Below the pieces are notes generated by a model. That model was not told the origin of the DNA and ran no database searches. It saw only the letters and a list, made by a program, of their open reading frames with translations. Shown piece after piece: positions 21,874 through 31,360 of a DNA stretch of 43,403 nt; position 1 is the first letter of the stretch; every line of letters starts with the position of its first letter. The DNA is from Trichomonas tenax (taxonomy: Eukaryota; Parabasalia; Trichomonadida; Trichomonadidae), in contig JALKBU010000393.1 in assembly GCA_023091735.1 (NCBI GenBank), positions 1-43,403 on the forward strand, given 5' to 3'. A program made the position numbers and the translations under genes.

Positions 21874-22917
21874 TTGTACTCTTATTTATTATGTTTTAAG
21901 GGAAACAATGTATTCTTGATTTGCAATGGGTACCATCACTCATGGGATGAGTTCTATGGAAGTAGAGGGAACTCTTCATATGTTGTAGGTAGTAAATTAT
22001 CCCGGTTTGTAGGAGGTCACTATGATTCATATTACTTTCTTACTTGTTCATTTTTTGATATCAAAGATACAGCTGTATATTTAGTAACCTAGACAAATAG
22101 CTCATGCACGCTCCTTGAATACTCTGCATTCGATTCAAATGCTGCAGCATTGGATCCCATTTTCAAGCATCTTTTCTATGGAGAATGTATTTTGAATAAG
22201 GTCTGCAGTATTAAATCGTACAGCAAGTGTTCTAGGGGTATTTTTTCTTATTCCGAGTGTGGTAAATCGGATGAAATGCATAACAAGCTTTTGGAATCAA
22301 CTGTGACGCAAACTGGTAATTCATCATCCGACGGAGACTCAGAAATGTATTTTAGCGGTGGAAATCTAACTCTTGAAAAAGTTAACATTTCATATTCATT
22401 AGTTCAATGGACTCCGATACTCTCAATCACTACAAGCATTGGAGTCAGCAGTGTATTGTTTTGTTCATTTATGAATAACACTGGAGGAACTGGTTATGGA
22501 TGCTCTTTTGGAGCGGTCGGTTCAAATTCTACAAAAGTTAATATCGAATTTTGTAATTATAATAAAAACACAAACACACTTATATTAATTGAAACATATT
22601 GTCCTAATTTATATATTTGAGATTATTCAATATATAATAACAACGAATATTGCACGATATTTACTGAAAAATATCCAATTTTTATTACAATAGAAAGGTG
22701 TTATCGAGACCATGGTCGGTATCTCCTTTATCATGGGATTAAGAATGTAACAAACACAATGGATGCTTTTTTCTCAAACAATATTTCACATCTGATAACT
22801 GATCATTGCGATGTCCAAATCGTTTGTCCAATTTTTCCAAATAAAATTATCACAATCATTAAGTATCGAGGAGTTTGTAGATACATCAGTATTCCAGCAT
22901 TTGCTTATCTCGCATAA
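21874..22917 (+). pseudogene. Beta-helix (Pmp-like) surface protein, two in-frame stops
   Basis: A single reading frame of 348 codons runs from 21874 to the TAA at 22915-22917 and is interrupted only by TAG (22090-22092) and TGA (22618-22620). Text on both sides of each stop is continuous surface-protein sequence: VCSIKSYSKCSRGIFSYSE, MYFSGGNLTLEKVNISYS, GVSSVLFCSFMNNTGGTGYGC, NIEFCNYNKNTNTLILIE. These Cys/Asn/Ser-rich short strands resemble trichomonad Pmp-like parallel beta-helix proteins. No signal peptide is seen at the ATG (MYSYLLCFKG), and the start lies just beyond a foldback element, so the 5' end may be lost. The C-terminal membrane helix expected of the family is not visible either. 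With only two point lesions in more than 1 kb, the decay is recent. Confidence 0.7.
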
Positions 22918-22939
22918 TCTAATAATGATTAAAACCTAA

Positions 22940-23029
22940 TTTACGTGTCAGAATTAATTGATTTATTGTCTACATGACATAAATTTAATGATTTACATGT
23001 CATAAAAATTTAATATAGTTTACATGTCA
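22940..23029 (+). promoter_or_regulatory. Triple TTTACRTGTCA cluster ahead of the nucleoside hydrolase
   Basis: TTTACGTGTCA (22940-22950), CTACATGACA (about 22970), TTTACATGTCA (22992-23002) and TTTACATGTCA (23019-23029) are spaced about 22-30 bp apart, and the last is 52 bp from the ATG at 23081. This is the densest cluster of the motif in the window. Confidence 0.5.
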
Positions 23030-23080
23030 TAAATTTAATTGAGTGATTTACAAAAAACGATGAAAGATTTCAAATAATAA

Positions 23081-24019
23081 ATGTCTGTTCCTAAGAAGTT
23101 GTGGATCGACACTGACTGCGGCGTCGACGATTCTCTCGCCATCCTCATCTGCCTCGCGTGCCCGGACTTCGAAGTTGTCGGAATTTCGTGCGCTGGAGGA
23201 AATGCACCGCTTAAGAACGTCGTTCACAATGTTAACAGGACATTGAAGGTCTGGGGACACGGAGCGGAGAAGATCCCAGTCTACAGCGGCTGTGCTGAGG
23301 CATTAGTCGCGAAGTCAATGCACGTTCCTGGAATTCACGGCAAGGACGGCCTTGGCGACATCGATGACAGCGTTTTCAACTATGACTTGAACGACACAAT
23401 ACAGTCAGAGCACGGTGTCAACGCCCTCATCAACGCAGCGAACGCAATTCCAGATTTGTATTTGCTCACCCTTGGCCCGCTCACAAACCTCGCGATCGCG
23501 TACAGAATGAACCCAGACGCCATCAACAAGCTGAAGGAGATCTGGGTTATGGGAGGAACCTCTGATAAAGTCGGAAATTGCACGAAATGGGCTGAATTCA
23601 ACATTCGCGCGGACCCTGAGGCAGCACAGATCATATTCCAGAACTACGACAACTCAAAGATCACAATCTCATCCTGGACCCTCACAACACAAAATCGCTT
23701 GAAACCACACGAAGTTGTTCGCATGACAGGTCGCGAGGACACGACAATGGCCAAGTGGCTCCACCATACATGGCAATCAATGATCAGATTCAACAACAAC
23801 GGCACTCTTACGACAGCCGATCCAATCGCAGCATTCTGCATGTGCTATGGCCATGTTGGCGTCAAGAGATGGGAGAACTTCAAGATCAACGTTGTCCTCG
23901 AGGGAGAACAGATCGGAATGACCGACGCAACACCAGATCCAAAAGGTATTCGCTATGCAATGGAAATCGATCACGAAATGTACTTGCAAACAATCGACAA
24001 GCTCATGGCTGACCATTAA
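23081..24019 (+). CDS. Inosine-uridine-type nucleoside hydrolase
   Basis: This 312-residue enzyme splits ribonucleosides into ribose and free base for purine/pyrimidine salvage, a pathway parabasalids depend on because they lack de novo purine synthesis. The calcium-binding signature is DTDCGVDD at residues 10-17 (D10, D16 and D17). GGN follows at 39-41, LLTLGPLTNLA at 128-138, and AEFNIRADPEAA at 171-182 with N174 and D178. Near residue 247 the family usually has His-Asp (HDPxA); here the text is TADPIAAF, so the Asp remains but the catalytic-site His is Ala. The Cys inside DTDCG is also uncommon. Substrate choice or rate may differ from classic members. Codon use is the least AT-biased in the window, suggesting high expression. 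The gene carries the triple motif cluster just upstream. Confidence 0.85.
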   Translation: MSVPKKLWIDTDCGVDDSLAILICLACPDFEVVGISCAGGNAPLKNVVHNVNRTLKVWGHGAEKIPVYSGCAEALVAKSMHVPGIHGKDGLGDIDDSVFNYDLNDTIQSEHGVNALINAANAIPDLYLLTLGPLTNLAIAYRMNPDAINKLKEIWVMGGTSDKVGNCTKWAEFNIRADPEAAQIIFQNYDNSKITISSWTLTTQNRLKPHEVVRMTGREDTTMAKWLHHTWQSMIRFNNNGTLTTADPIAAFCMCYGHVGVKRWENFKINVVLEGEQIGMTDATPDPKGIRYAMEIDHEMYLQTIDKLMADH

Positions 24020-24129
24020 GTCCAATATTTTATGTATTATTTTTAAATATAAAAATTTTATATTTTTCAAAAAATGCAAATTTAATATAACCGGATAGAT
24101 TTATATATATAAAACAAAAAAAAATAAAA

Positions 24130-25187
24130 TTATTCATATTGATGGAGTTGTAAGAATGCCTCATAAGCATCTTTTTCAGTCAAAGCGAATGGATCATCGC
24201 TTCCATGGTCAACTGATGTAGTAAAGAGCGGATTATCGATTGTTATTGTGACAAGTGGCTCTGGGGTTACAGTTGTAGCTATTACATTTTCTTCCATATC
24301 AATTCCTGATGACATATCCTGATCTGAAGAATCATATCTATTTGCTCTGATTAGCAAAACGATGACTATAACAAGGATTGTTATGACAACAATCAGGCCA
24401 ACTACTACACCTATTATTATTGGCACTAAGTTCTTCTTTGTTTTTCCTGATGAATCCTGTTTTAATGGTTCGTCTGATGGATCATTTGATATTTTGATTG
24501 ACTTGGCTACTCTGGCTTAACCGTTTGTGGCTCAACAGGATCCACTGGCTTTTCTTCAACTGGAGTGTTCTCTTCTGGTTCCACTTCTTCATGTGATGGA
24601 GTTTCTTCTTCATTCTCTTGAGTATTAGTGTCAGAATCTGGTGTTTCCTGATTTGTTAATTAACAGGGGTTTCCTCATTTGAATCGTCAACAACTGGCTC
24701 CACCGGCGTCATTGCAATTGTTAAAGATGGTGTATCAAAAGGTGTAGTAAATGGCGTTGTTGAAGGAGTCGTTGATGGAGTTGTTGCGATCCTGTGGCTG
24801 AAAATGAAGTGCATTGGTTTCCACTGCTTTGGTTGTGGTGTGTTGAAATTATACGTAAATGTCTTCGAATTTGATGAACTCGATACAGTAAATGTATCAA
24901 GTTGTGTATTTTGGCCGTCATCTAGAATCAAAATGATATTTTCGTCAATATCTTGATCGCCATACTGGATTCCGAGGCTAACTGGTGTATTTGGTGTGTA
25001 TTGTCGGATAATGTAAATTAGAAAGGTTTTTTTCAACAATCAACCATGAAATTAATATTGTTTGGCTGGGATTGATGGTTTGCGCATTCCACGAATAAGC
25101 AGTTTCGCCTCCATTCGCTATTTCGCTTGAAGGATCCCAAGGTGTAACTGATGGTCCAGCATTCATAGTATCCATTGGGTTTGCTGG
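24130..25187 (-). pseudogene. C-terminal part of a surface protein (Ig-like strands, stalk, membrane helix, NPLF tail)
   Basis: Minus-strand pieces in three frames follow one protein. They are an extracellular region (GGETAYSWNAQTINPSQTILISW; then VSLGIQYGDQDIDENI and the short-strand ILDDGQNTQLDTFTV), a Thr/Pro/Ser stalk, a Glu/Pro-rich stalk, and KKNLVPIIIGVVVGLIVVITILVIVIVLLIR as a membrane helix. A cytosolic tail with NPLF and an acidic end (HGSDDPFALTEKDAYEAF) follows. The layout matches large trichomonad surface proteins, whose NPxF-type tails suggest endocytic sorting. Frameshifts occur near 24510, 24655 and 24990, and stops interrupt the stalk. The recognisable text begins right after a stop at about 25188, beside the C/G-tract island, so the N-terminal portion appears to have been cut away. 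Confidence 0.6.
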
Positions 25188-25194
25188 TCACTTT

Positions 25195-25800
25195 TTGTAC
25201 GTTATTTAAGTTTTTTCCCCAATTGGGGAACAATAAAATCGTGGCCAGAGGCAAAGTCTCCGGCCACATGACAAACGCAAATAAATGAACTAAAAATTCT
25301 GAAATTATCAAAAAGCAAAAATAACATTGATTTATTACATCACAAGCAATAAAACTACAAAATCCCCCTTTTTGCTGCAAATAACTCTCAAATTCCCCAA
25401 AATCCCCATTTGTGGTATTGAAATAGAGTGTCACTTTTCCCCAAAATTGAGTGCCCCCAAATAAAAAATGTGTGGCCGGTTTTCAAATCTGTGTCACCTT
25501 TTGGGAAAATTGAGAGGAAAAATGGGGATATGGAGAAAGGTATTTAGTTTTCTTTTAAATTGAAACCATGAATTCGCGGTGTATTTTCCCATCTAATGTA
25601 TTATCCCCCACTGTAAAAAGTTTTCCCCATTTTCCAAAAAAAAAAACTTTTTATTGCAAAATATAATTTGTTCCCCATTTGGAGACACACGTGGGTAAGC
25701 TCCTTAGATGGGAAATGGGGAAAGCCCGATGTTTGATAGTATCTATGTTTGTCAACTATTTGTTGTCTCTTAAAAACCATGTGAATATGGCGCCCCCATT
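25195..25800. repeat. C/G-tract island with nested palindromes
   Basis: In sharp contrast to the flanks, this 600 bp is full of runs of four to five C or G (many CCCCA and TGGGG words). It contains the perfect palindrome TTCCCCAATTGGGGAA (25215-25230). It also has a hairpin GTGGCCAGAG/CTCCGGCCAC (25241-25250 with 25258-25267) and a perfect 12-bp inverted repeat TTTCCCATCTAA/TTAGATGGGAAA (25585-25596 with 25704-25715). A 133-codon minus frame begins inside it but runs into the surface pseudogene in another frame, so I do not call it. It could be the remains of a mobile element that truncated the neighbouring gene. Confidence 0.5.
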
Positions 25801-25998
25801 TGAATCTGATGTGATAATGCTTATTTAAAAGGAAAATTAAATTTATAACAAATTGAATATTATTTTTACAAATCTAAATAATAGAATCGATATAATTATA
25901 GTCATTATTCGTAATGCATTCATTAATTTCAGCATTTAAATTTTCGAAAATCATTGACAGTATGACAAATAAAGCTTTCAAATATATCAGAAATCATA

Positions 25999-26186
25999 TT
26001 TGACATGTCAAACAAAAAATGTTTTATTAGTCAAATCAATCAAAGGCCTAAATAAAAGAGAGTTTTTTATGAACTGGCATTCCTTATTTATCTTCCAGAA
26101 ACAACCCTATAGAAATGATCTATCTAATGTGTAGAAAAAGTCGAAATATAAGAAGTGAAACCAGATAAAAATAAATTTACGTGACA
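25999..26186 (+). promoter_or_regulatory. Palindromic TTTGACATGTCAAA and TTTACGTGACA ahead of RasGEF
   Basis: The perfect 14-bp palindrome TTTGACATGTCAAA lies at 25999-26012, and TTTACGTGACA lies at 26176-26186, only 35 bp before the ATG at 26221. Both contain the core of the TTTACRTGWCA motif. Confidence 0.45.
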
Positions 26187-26220
26187 AAAAATTGTTGTAT
26201 TTTGGCAAAAAAACTAAATA

Positions 26221-27954
26221 ATGAGCAGCGAAAGCGGGGTGCCACCGGAATTGCTCGCTGAAGAAAGGACCCTCTGGCTGAATCGCGCGATGCAGGAGAA
26301 CCCTCAGTTCCTTGACATGCGCGAGAGAACGCTTGCGGAAGGCCAAGGAATGTCGTTCAGCCATGTTATTCACTCAGAAACGATGACTTCGCAGTCAGCA
26401 GTCAACAGACTCGATTTACTGGAACTCGTTTATCAGCATTTAGTCGCAATAGGCATGAACGAGACGGCCGAAATTTTAAAAAAAGAGAGCGGGCTTAAAT
26501 TTCAAGAATCTGAACAGCCGTGGAACAAAACAGACTTACAGCTCCTCATTTCCCTCGCTGTAGGACACCGCGAAGACCCTTGGAATATTCCTCCTCAACC
26601 GAATCATTCGTATGTTGAAGAGAAAATTGAAGAAGACAACTTCGCATCTCCATACAAAGAGGATCCGAATACGATTTGGGAAGAATTATGCGACAGAAAA
26701 CTCAACGCCGTTTATTCAGACGAAAATAACCCGACATTTGCAAATTTGAAGCGCGCCTCGCTAAAGAGGATCATTATATACCTGGTTTACCCAGAAAACT
26801 CATTCAAACACATGCCAGACGCAGATCAACAATTAATTTTCTTGTCCTTGCACTCAATGACAAGTTCAGACCATTTCTTCAGGCATCTTGTGACACTTTT
26901 CGATGGAAATCCGGATAATTTCTTGCACATGGATGAAATTCGAAGAAATATCGTTGATACAATTCGCAAATGGATTACTTTTCACGGTTTATTCATCGGC
27001 CTCCGCACTCTCAAGTCTGTGGAACAGTTTTTGACACGTATTTCTCAGTGCGAATCCTATACAAATCTTAAGGTTTTTATTCAACAATCTCTAAAAATCC
27101 TTCCGACACTTCATTACGGTATCAAACTCGGAGAGTCGAGCAAGCTCGAAGTTCCCGAAATCGCAGAGCCAGAAATTCTTTTCTCACCCAATTTATCTTT
27201 GCTTATGCCGCCTCCTTCGATTGTTGCACAACAGATTTCTGCATACCAATGCAAAGCCTTTGCAGCTGTGCACTCTCTCGAGTTCATCATTGCGTTTTCA
27301 AATCATTCGCTTACAATTCAGACACCAACGCTTCAGGAGTTCTTCCTCTTCGGTCAGCACATACAGCACCTGTTCCTCAACGCGTTTGTTCAGTACATAA
27401 AGGAGGAAGATCGCGTAGGAAATAACGGCGTGAAGACAGCTTTCCAGAGAATGACAAATGTTGCAATGGAATTAGAAAGCTGCAAGAACTATGATTCTCT
27501 TGCTAATCTTCTTCGCGTTCTCATGCGAAGAGAGATATTCAAGCTCTGCAATCCATCCGAAGACCAAAAGAATTTGCTCAAAGATTTATGGGAGAAATGC
27601 GGTAAAGATGGTGAAGATATGGCAAAGGAAGATGGATCGCTGAGTCTTTATGAGAAGAATATCCTTAAGCTCTACGACTCTTGGCTTTCATGTATACCAA
27701 ACATGACGGCTGAGCTCCAGTCGATAAGATACTCGATTACAAAGCAGCCCGACTTTATCGATGGATTAATCAACTGGGAAAAGAGAAGAAAGATCGCAGA
27801 GCGTGCTCACATTCTTTATCGTTTCCAGAACCAGTCGACGTTCCAGGCCCCGATCTCTCAGATCCAGAAGGTCATATCGTCGAAGCCTGACAGATCGTTC
27901 GGAGATCTCATCAAAACTGTTACTGACAGAATTGTAGATATCGAAGATAACTAA
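26221..27954 (+). CDS. LisH-RasGEF protein (Ras-family exchange factor)
   Basis: This 577-residue protein is a likely guanine-nucleotide exchange factor for Ras/Rap GTPases. Residues about 62-95 (NRLDLLELVYQHLVAIGMNETAEILKKESG) fit a LisH dimerisation motif. Residues about 150-260 (IWEELCDRKLNAVYSD...LKRIIIYLVYPENSF...FLSLHSMTSSDHFFRHLVTLF) fit the RasGEF N-terminal REM region. Residues about 320-560 fit the CDC25 catalytic domain: PSIVAQQISAYQCKAFAAVHSLEFI, then QHLFLNAFVQYI, NVAMELESCKNYDSLANLLRVLMRREIFKL and SCIPNMTAELQSIRYS...INWEKRRKIAE. The combination with LisH is characteristic of trichomonad and amoebozoan RasGEFs and suggests regulated dimerisation. It acts at membranes upstream of Ras signalling. 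The ATG at 26221 gives MSSESGVPPELL. A motif copy lies 35 bp upstream. The gene is intact. Confidence 0.85.
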   Translation: MSSESGVPPELLAEERTLWLNRAMQENPQFLDMRERTLAEGQGMSFSHVIHSETMTSQSAVNRLDLLELVYQHLVAIGMNETAEILKKESGLKFQESEQPWNKTDLQLLISLAVGHREDPWNIPPQPNHSYVEEKIEEDNFASPYKEDPNTIWEELCDRKLNAVYSDENNPTFANLKRASLKRIIIYLVYPENSFKHMPDADQQLIFLSLHSMTSSDHFFRHLVTLFDGNPDNFLHMDEIRRNIVDTIRKWITFHGLFIGLRTLKSVEQFLTRISQCESYTNLKVFIQQSLKILPTLHYGIKLGESSKLEVPEIAEPEILFSPNLSLLMPPPSIVAQQISAYQCKAFAAVHSLEFIIAFSNHSLTIQTPTLQEFFLFGQHIQHLFLNAFVQYIKEEDRVGNNGVKTAFQRMTNVAMELESCKNYDSLANLLRVLMRREIFKLCNPSEDQKNLLKDLWEKCGKDGEDMAKEDGSLSLYEKNILKLYDSWLSCIPNMTAELQSIRYSITKQPDFIDGLINWEKRRKIAERAHILYRFQNQSTFQAPISQIQKVISSKPDRSFGDLIKTVTDRIVDIEDN

Positions 27955-28176
27955 ATTGCTATTATTGATTATTATTCTTAACTGATTCATTTTTAACAAA
28001 CTGTCATTGAAATATAATTATTGTTTTTAATATTGTAAATGAATGTGTGCGCAGTATTAATCTGTGGAAAATTTACTATTGATTAATGAAATATTCACAG
28101 CAGTGTATTTTCGTGATTATCTGTTGATACATCAAAACAAATATTTCATTTCGTATGATCTCGGAGAAAATAACAG

Positions 28177-29736
28177 TTAAGGCCAGACTTGCATGTAAAA
28201 GTGACAAATCACCTTAAATTTTTTTGATGATTTTTCCTTCCACTATAATGGGGAGAAAACATCAAAACTTGTTGAAAAAACAACCTTTGCTTAAAATGAT
28301 TACTATCAAATTTGGAGTCTAACTGTAAAGGAAAGAGGCTTTAGTTCCTTAAATTTAAAAAAATTTGATTTGGAATTAACATATTAAGTAGAGTTTTAGA
28401 GAGTTGTGTTGCTTTATTAGCTAATAATATATGTGTGCATGATATTACACAACATTATAGCAAATTTGATTTCATATTAGTAAAATTGAATTAATCGACT
28501 TCTTGAAAAACAAAAATTAAAATAATCAAATCAACATGTTTAAAACAACAATACATAATATTAGTTTTTTCCTCATATAAATAAGATTTGATAGAAAACT
28601 GACTTTTTCTTAATGTCAAACAAATAGCACAGCCAATTTAAGTGATATTATTTATAAATGCGAATATTTAAATAATGTTAGTTTTATCACGAGGTTATCA
28701 TTTTGATGTCTAAATAACCGAGACTAAATCACTCAATAAATACATTATTTCTGAATTGTTGTTAGTAGTACTGCTCCTTTGAAAATGATAAAACGCTCTG
28801 TTCAGTGTTTAAATACAGCGAAAACTGTCCGCTAAAATAAGGTTATCAATAATGGGGATTTTATTGCTTCATATCTCGGGATACCGTTTAGACTTGCGAT
28901 CCATGCATACATTGTTCCTATATGCATATAGATGCTATGCACAAAGTTTCAACCCAAAATGTTTTGAAAATAAAGAGTTCCACACCTTGTATGCACCCAC
29001 TGAAATAAGTATATAAAGCAAAAATTCTGGCTGCTGAATGCTCATTTTGTATATCCATATGGGATTATCTTATGAAAAACCAGCTGAACATTGAATAAAT
29101 TGTTGTTTTTCTATTTTTATTAACAAAACAATGCTGAGAGTTAGCAAGCTTACAGTTGGTATCTAAATTGCATAATACATTCGTAAGAGCTCATGTAGAA
29201 ACATTTTAATTTTTGAAAAATTTGATTCCTCATAAATAAATGATTTTTGTTGATAAAATAGATAAAAACATTATCCAAATGTGTTTTGTGTGCTTATTTT
29301 GGCATAAATGTCCTTTACAGACATGTCACTTTTACATGCAAATCTAGGCTTTTTTCAGCATATTTCGACCTTCTGTTTCTCAGTTAAATAATAAGAATTA
29401 GAAAATATCTCCTATGTATACCCCGATCCAAAAAATCTAGTTGTTAGCTAATAAAGAAAATCATGAAAATACCGATCAGGTAGCGCTGTGTGAAATAAGG
29501 TTAAAATAATTCATCAGAACTCGAATTTTGCGAATTTTTTTTGAGTTGAAAAAAATTATGAAATTATCAAAATCCGATACCGCATACATCTAGCATATAC
29601 ATAGAAGTAGCACGGTATATAAAATTTTTTTATTCAAATTCACACCAGGTTTCTCTAAGCTTCCTGCAAAAGTAAAATTTCATCTCATAAGGTTATATTT
29701 TTGAATAGTTTACATCAAATGCAAGTCGGGCCTTAA
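28177..29736. mobile_element. TTAA-bounded 1.55 kb region with TTAAGGCC inverted ends
   Basis: No gene is seen in 27955-29882. Within it, TTAA-GGCCAGACTTGCATG (from 28177) faces ATGCAAGTCGGGCC-TTAA (to 29736). These form inverted ends of about 15 bp with one mismatch, each outer edge being TTAA. A third copy of the end sequence, inverted (GTCACTTTTACATGCAAATC, about 29325-29344), lies inside, and a 14-bp palindrome CTTAAGGCCTTAAG (29819-29832) follows just outside. The interior is non-coding. I read this as a nested or multiply inserted non-autonomous element, possibly of the same kind as 8140-8377. Exact unit borders are uncertain. Confidence 0.5.
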
Positions 29737-29882
29737 GTACCCTTTTTAATTATCCGAAAAGTAAACAATGGCAATTTGCCATCATTTGTCGTGGATAAGG
29801 TTTTAATTGTATCATGGACTTAAGGCCTTAAGAAGAGATAGAATTAGTATTCTGCAAAAATTCGTTAGAGTATGCAGCTTCA

Positions 29883-30200
29883 ATGAACGATTTAAGTTAC
29901 TTCAAGGATGAAGAAATAGACACAAAATTGATGAAGCAAGAGCACTGGATGCCGATCGACAATGAGTTCATTTTCACTGAAAAAATAGGACAGAAGTTAA
30001 GCATAATCGATATCGCTGCTTTCTGCGGATGTGAAGATGTATTCGATTACTTGATCGAAAGAGACTTCGATATATCGAGCAGAACAACAATCTGCGCAAT
30101 CATCAGAGGAAATGTAGAGATCGCCAAGAAGTGTTTGGAAGTGATATGGTTAATGGATCAAAATATATCGAAAACAAATCGAATGCTGAGAATTTATTGA
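29883..30200 (+). pseudogene. Ankyrin-family (DUF3447-like) fragment
   Basis: This 105-codon frame with an ATG at 29883 contains KLSIIDIAAFCGCEDVFDYLIERDFDISSRTTICAIIRGNVEIAKKCLE, the pattern of the helix pairs that start trichomonad ankyrin-repeat proteins. The frame then turns into non-ankyrin residues and stops. Normal members have several hundred residues with many repeats, so this is a truncated copy. It is not impossible that the short product is made. A poly-A/T-rich tail with no further repeats follows. Confidence 0.6.
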
Positions 30201-30306
30201 GAAAGATGATATTACAAAACAGTCAAAAAGGATATCAATACATCAATAACAAAATCAAAAAATAAATATATATTATGTTTGTTTTTCATTATAAAGAGAA
30301 ATATAT

Positions 30307-31360
30307 TCAACAAACTGCCATTGAAGTATAATAAGAAACAACTAATGAAGGATCATTTAACAGTCTGATGATGAACTTAATTTTTGATTTCTTTCTTTTT
30401 ATAGTGTAAATGAGAGGAATCTGTGCAAAGCATTCATATGTCGAGAAGTGAGACAGCAATGCAGTTGATGGATCTGTAATTGCGTTTTTGATTATTAGAT
30501 TTCCAAAATCACTTTTGTTGTTGTTGTTGTTGTCTCCAAGATAACAATATTCGATGGTGAGAGAACCACTTGCTTTATAAAATCTATATCCATCGATAGT
30601 ATTATCATAGAAGCTGCAGTTATAAATGAAACTGTTGAGATTACCTGAATAAATCAATGCAGCATCTGAAGTTTTGGAACCAACGTTATATAAAAAGTTG
30701 CAAGACTCAATATCAAAAATATATGAAGAAGATGTTTCATATATATAGATGCAGAATAATAATAACCATCAGTTCTTTTTTGAGAATTATTTGAAAATGT
30801 TGATTGAATGATTTTTGATTCTGCATTAACTGAATATAAATTAAATAAGCATTGTCCATCAACTTTAGCATTTGAAATATTGATACTTGAAATGTTACAA
30901 CTGCCATACAAATAAATATTACTATTTCCTGAATTAGTTTCAGCGCCTGAAGAACAAATAGATGAATCAAAGAGAAGATTTCTATATGAATCAGAGACAT
31001 AAATATAACAGAAAACGCCAGCAGATGATGTCTGAGATTTGTAGCTACAAATTCGCTGTTGTGAAAATTGGCCTTGATCTTGAAAATAAATAGATCCTCC
31101 ATTTCCACTGTTTGAGCAATTGGAAAATGAAGTATCCTCTGTAAGGAACTTAGTCGATTCAGTAGATGATGGAAATAAGATCGATGAACTCTTCAGATCT
31201 AAAAAGAAACATAGTTTCACGTAATAATTATCTTTTTCGACTTTCGAAACTTGTGTTGATTTATTAAAAATTGTGACATTTGGATTAGTGCCAGGATAGA
31301 ATTCTTCCCATTCCCTCTTCCGTTGCAGAAGTTTCCATATTCACTCAGAAAAACCATTTA
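30307..31360 (-). pseudogene. Beta-helix (Pmp-like) surface protein, frameshifted
   Basis: On the minus strand the first frame (about 31360 to 30654) reads EEFYPGTNPNVTIFNKSTQ, then SFSNCSNSGNGGSIYFQDQG, SSAGVFCYIYVSDSYRNLLFDSSIC and CNISSINISNAKVDGQCLFN. After a slip in a TA-rich run near 30745, the text continues in another frame (IFDIESCNFLYNVGSKTSDAALIYSGNLNSFIYNCSFYDNT) to the stop at 30307. Asn-Cys-Ser strands and the SGNGGSIYF turn are typical of trichomonad Pmp-like beta-helix proteins. There is no ATG at the head of the open stretch; it opens with a GTG at 31218-31220 in the middle of good sequence, with upstream homologous text preceded by a stop. The N-terminus is therefore missing or divergent. 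A run of five TTG repeats encodes Asn (about 30516-30532). Confidence 0.65.

Noticed and set aside
25033..25434. 133-codon minus-strand frame starting in the C/G-tract island
   Set aside because: It overlaps the recognisable surface-protein text in another frame, has low-complexity C-rich composition and matches no family I know.
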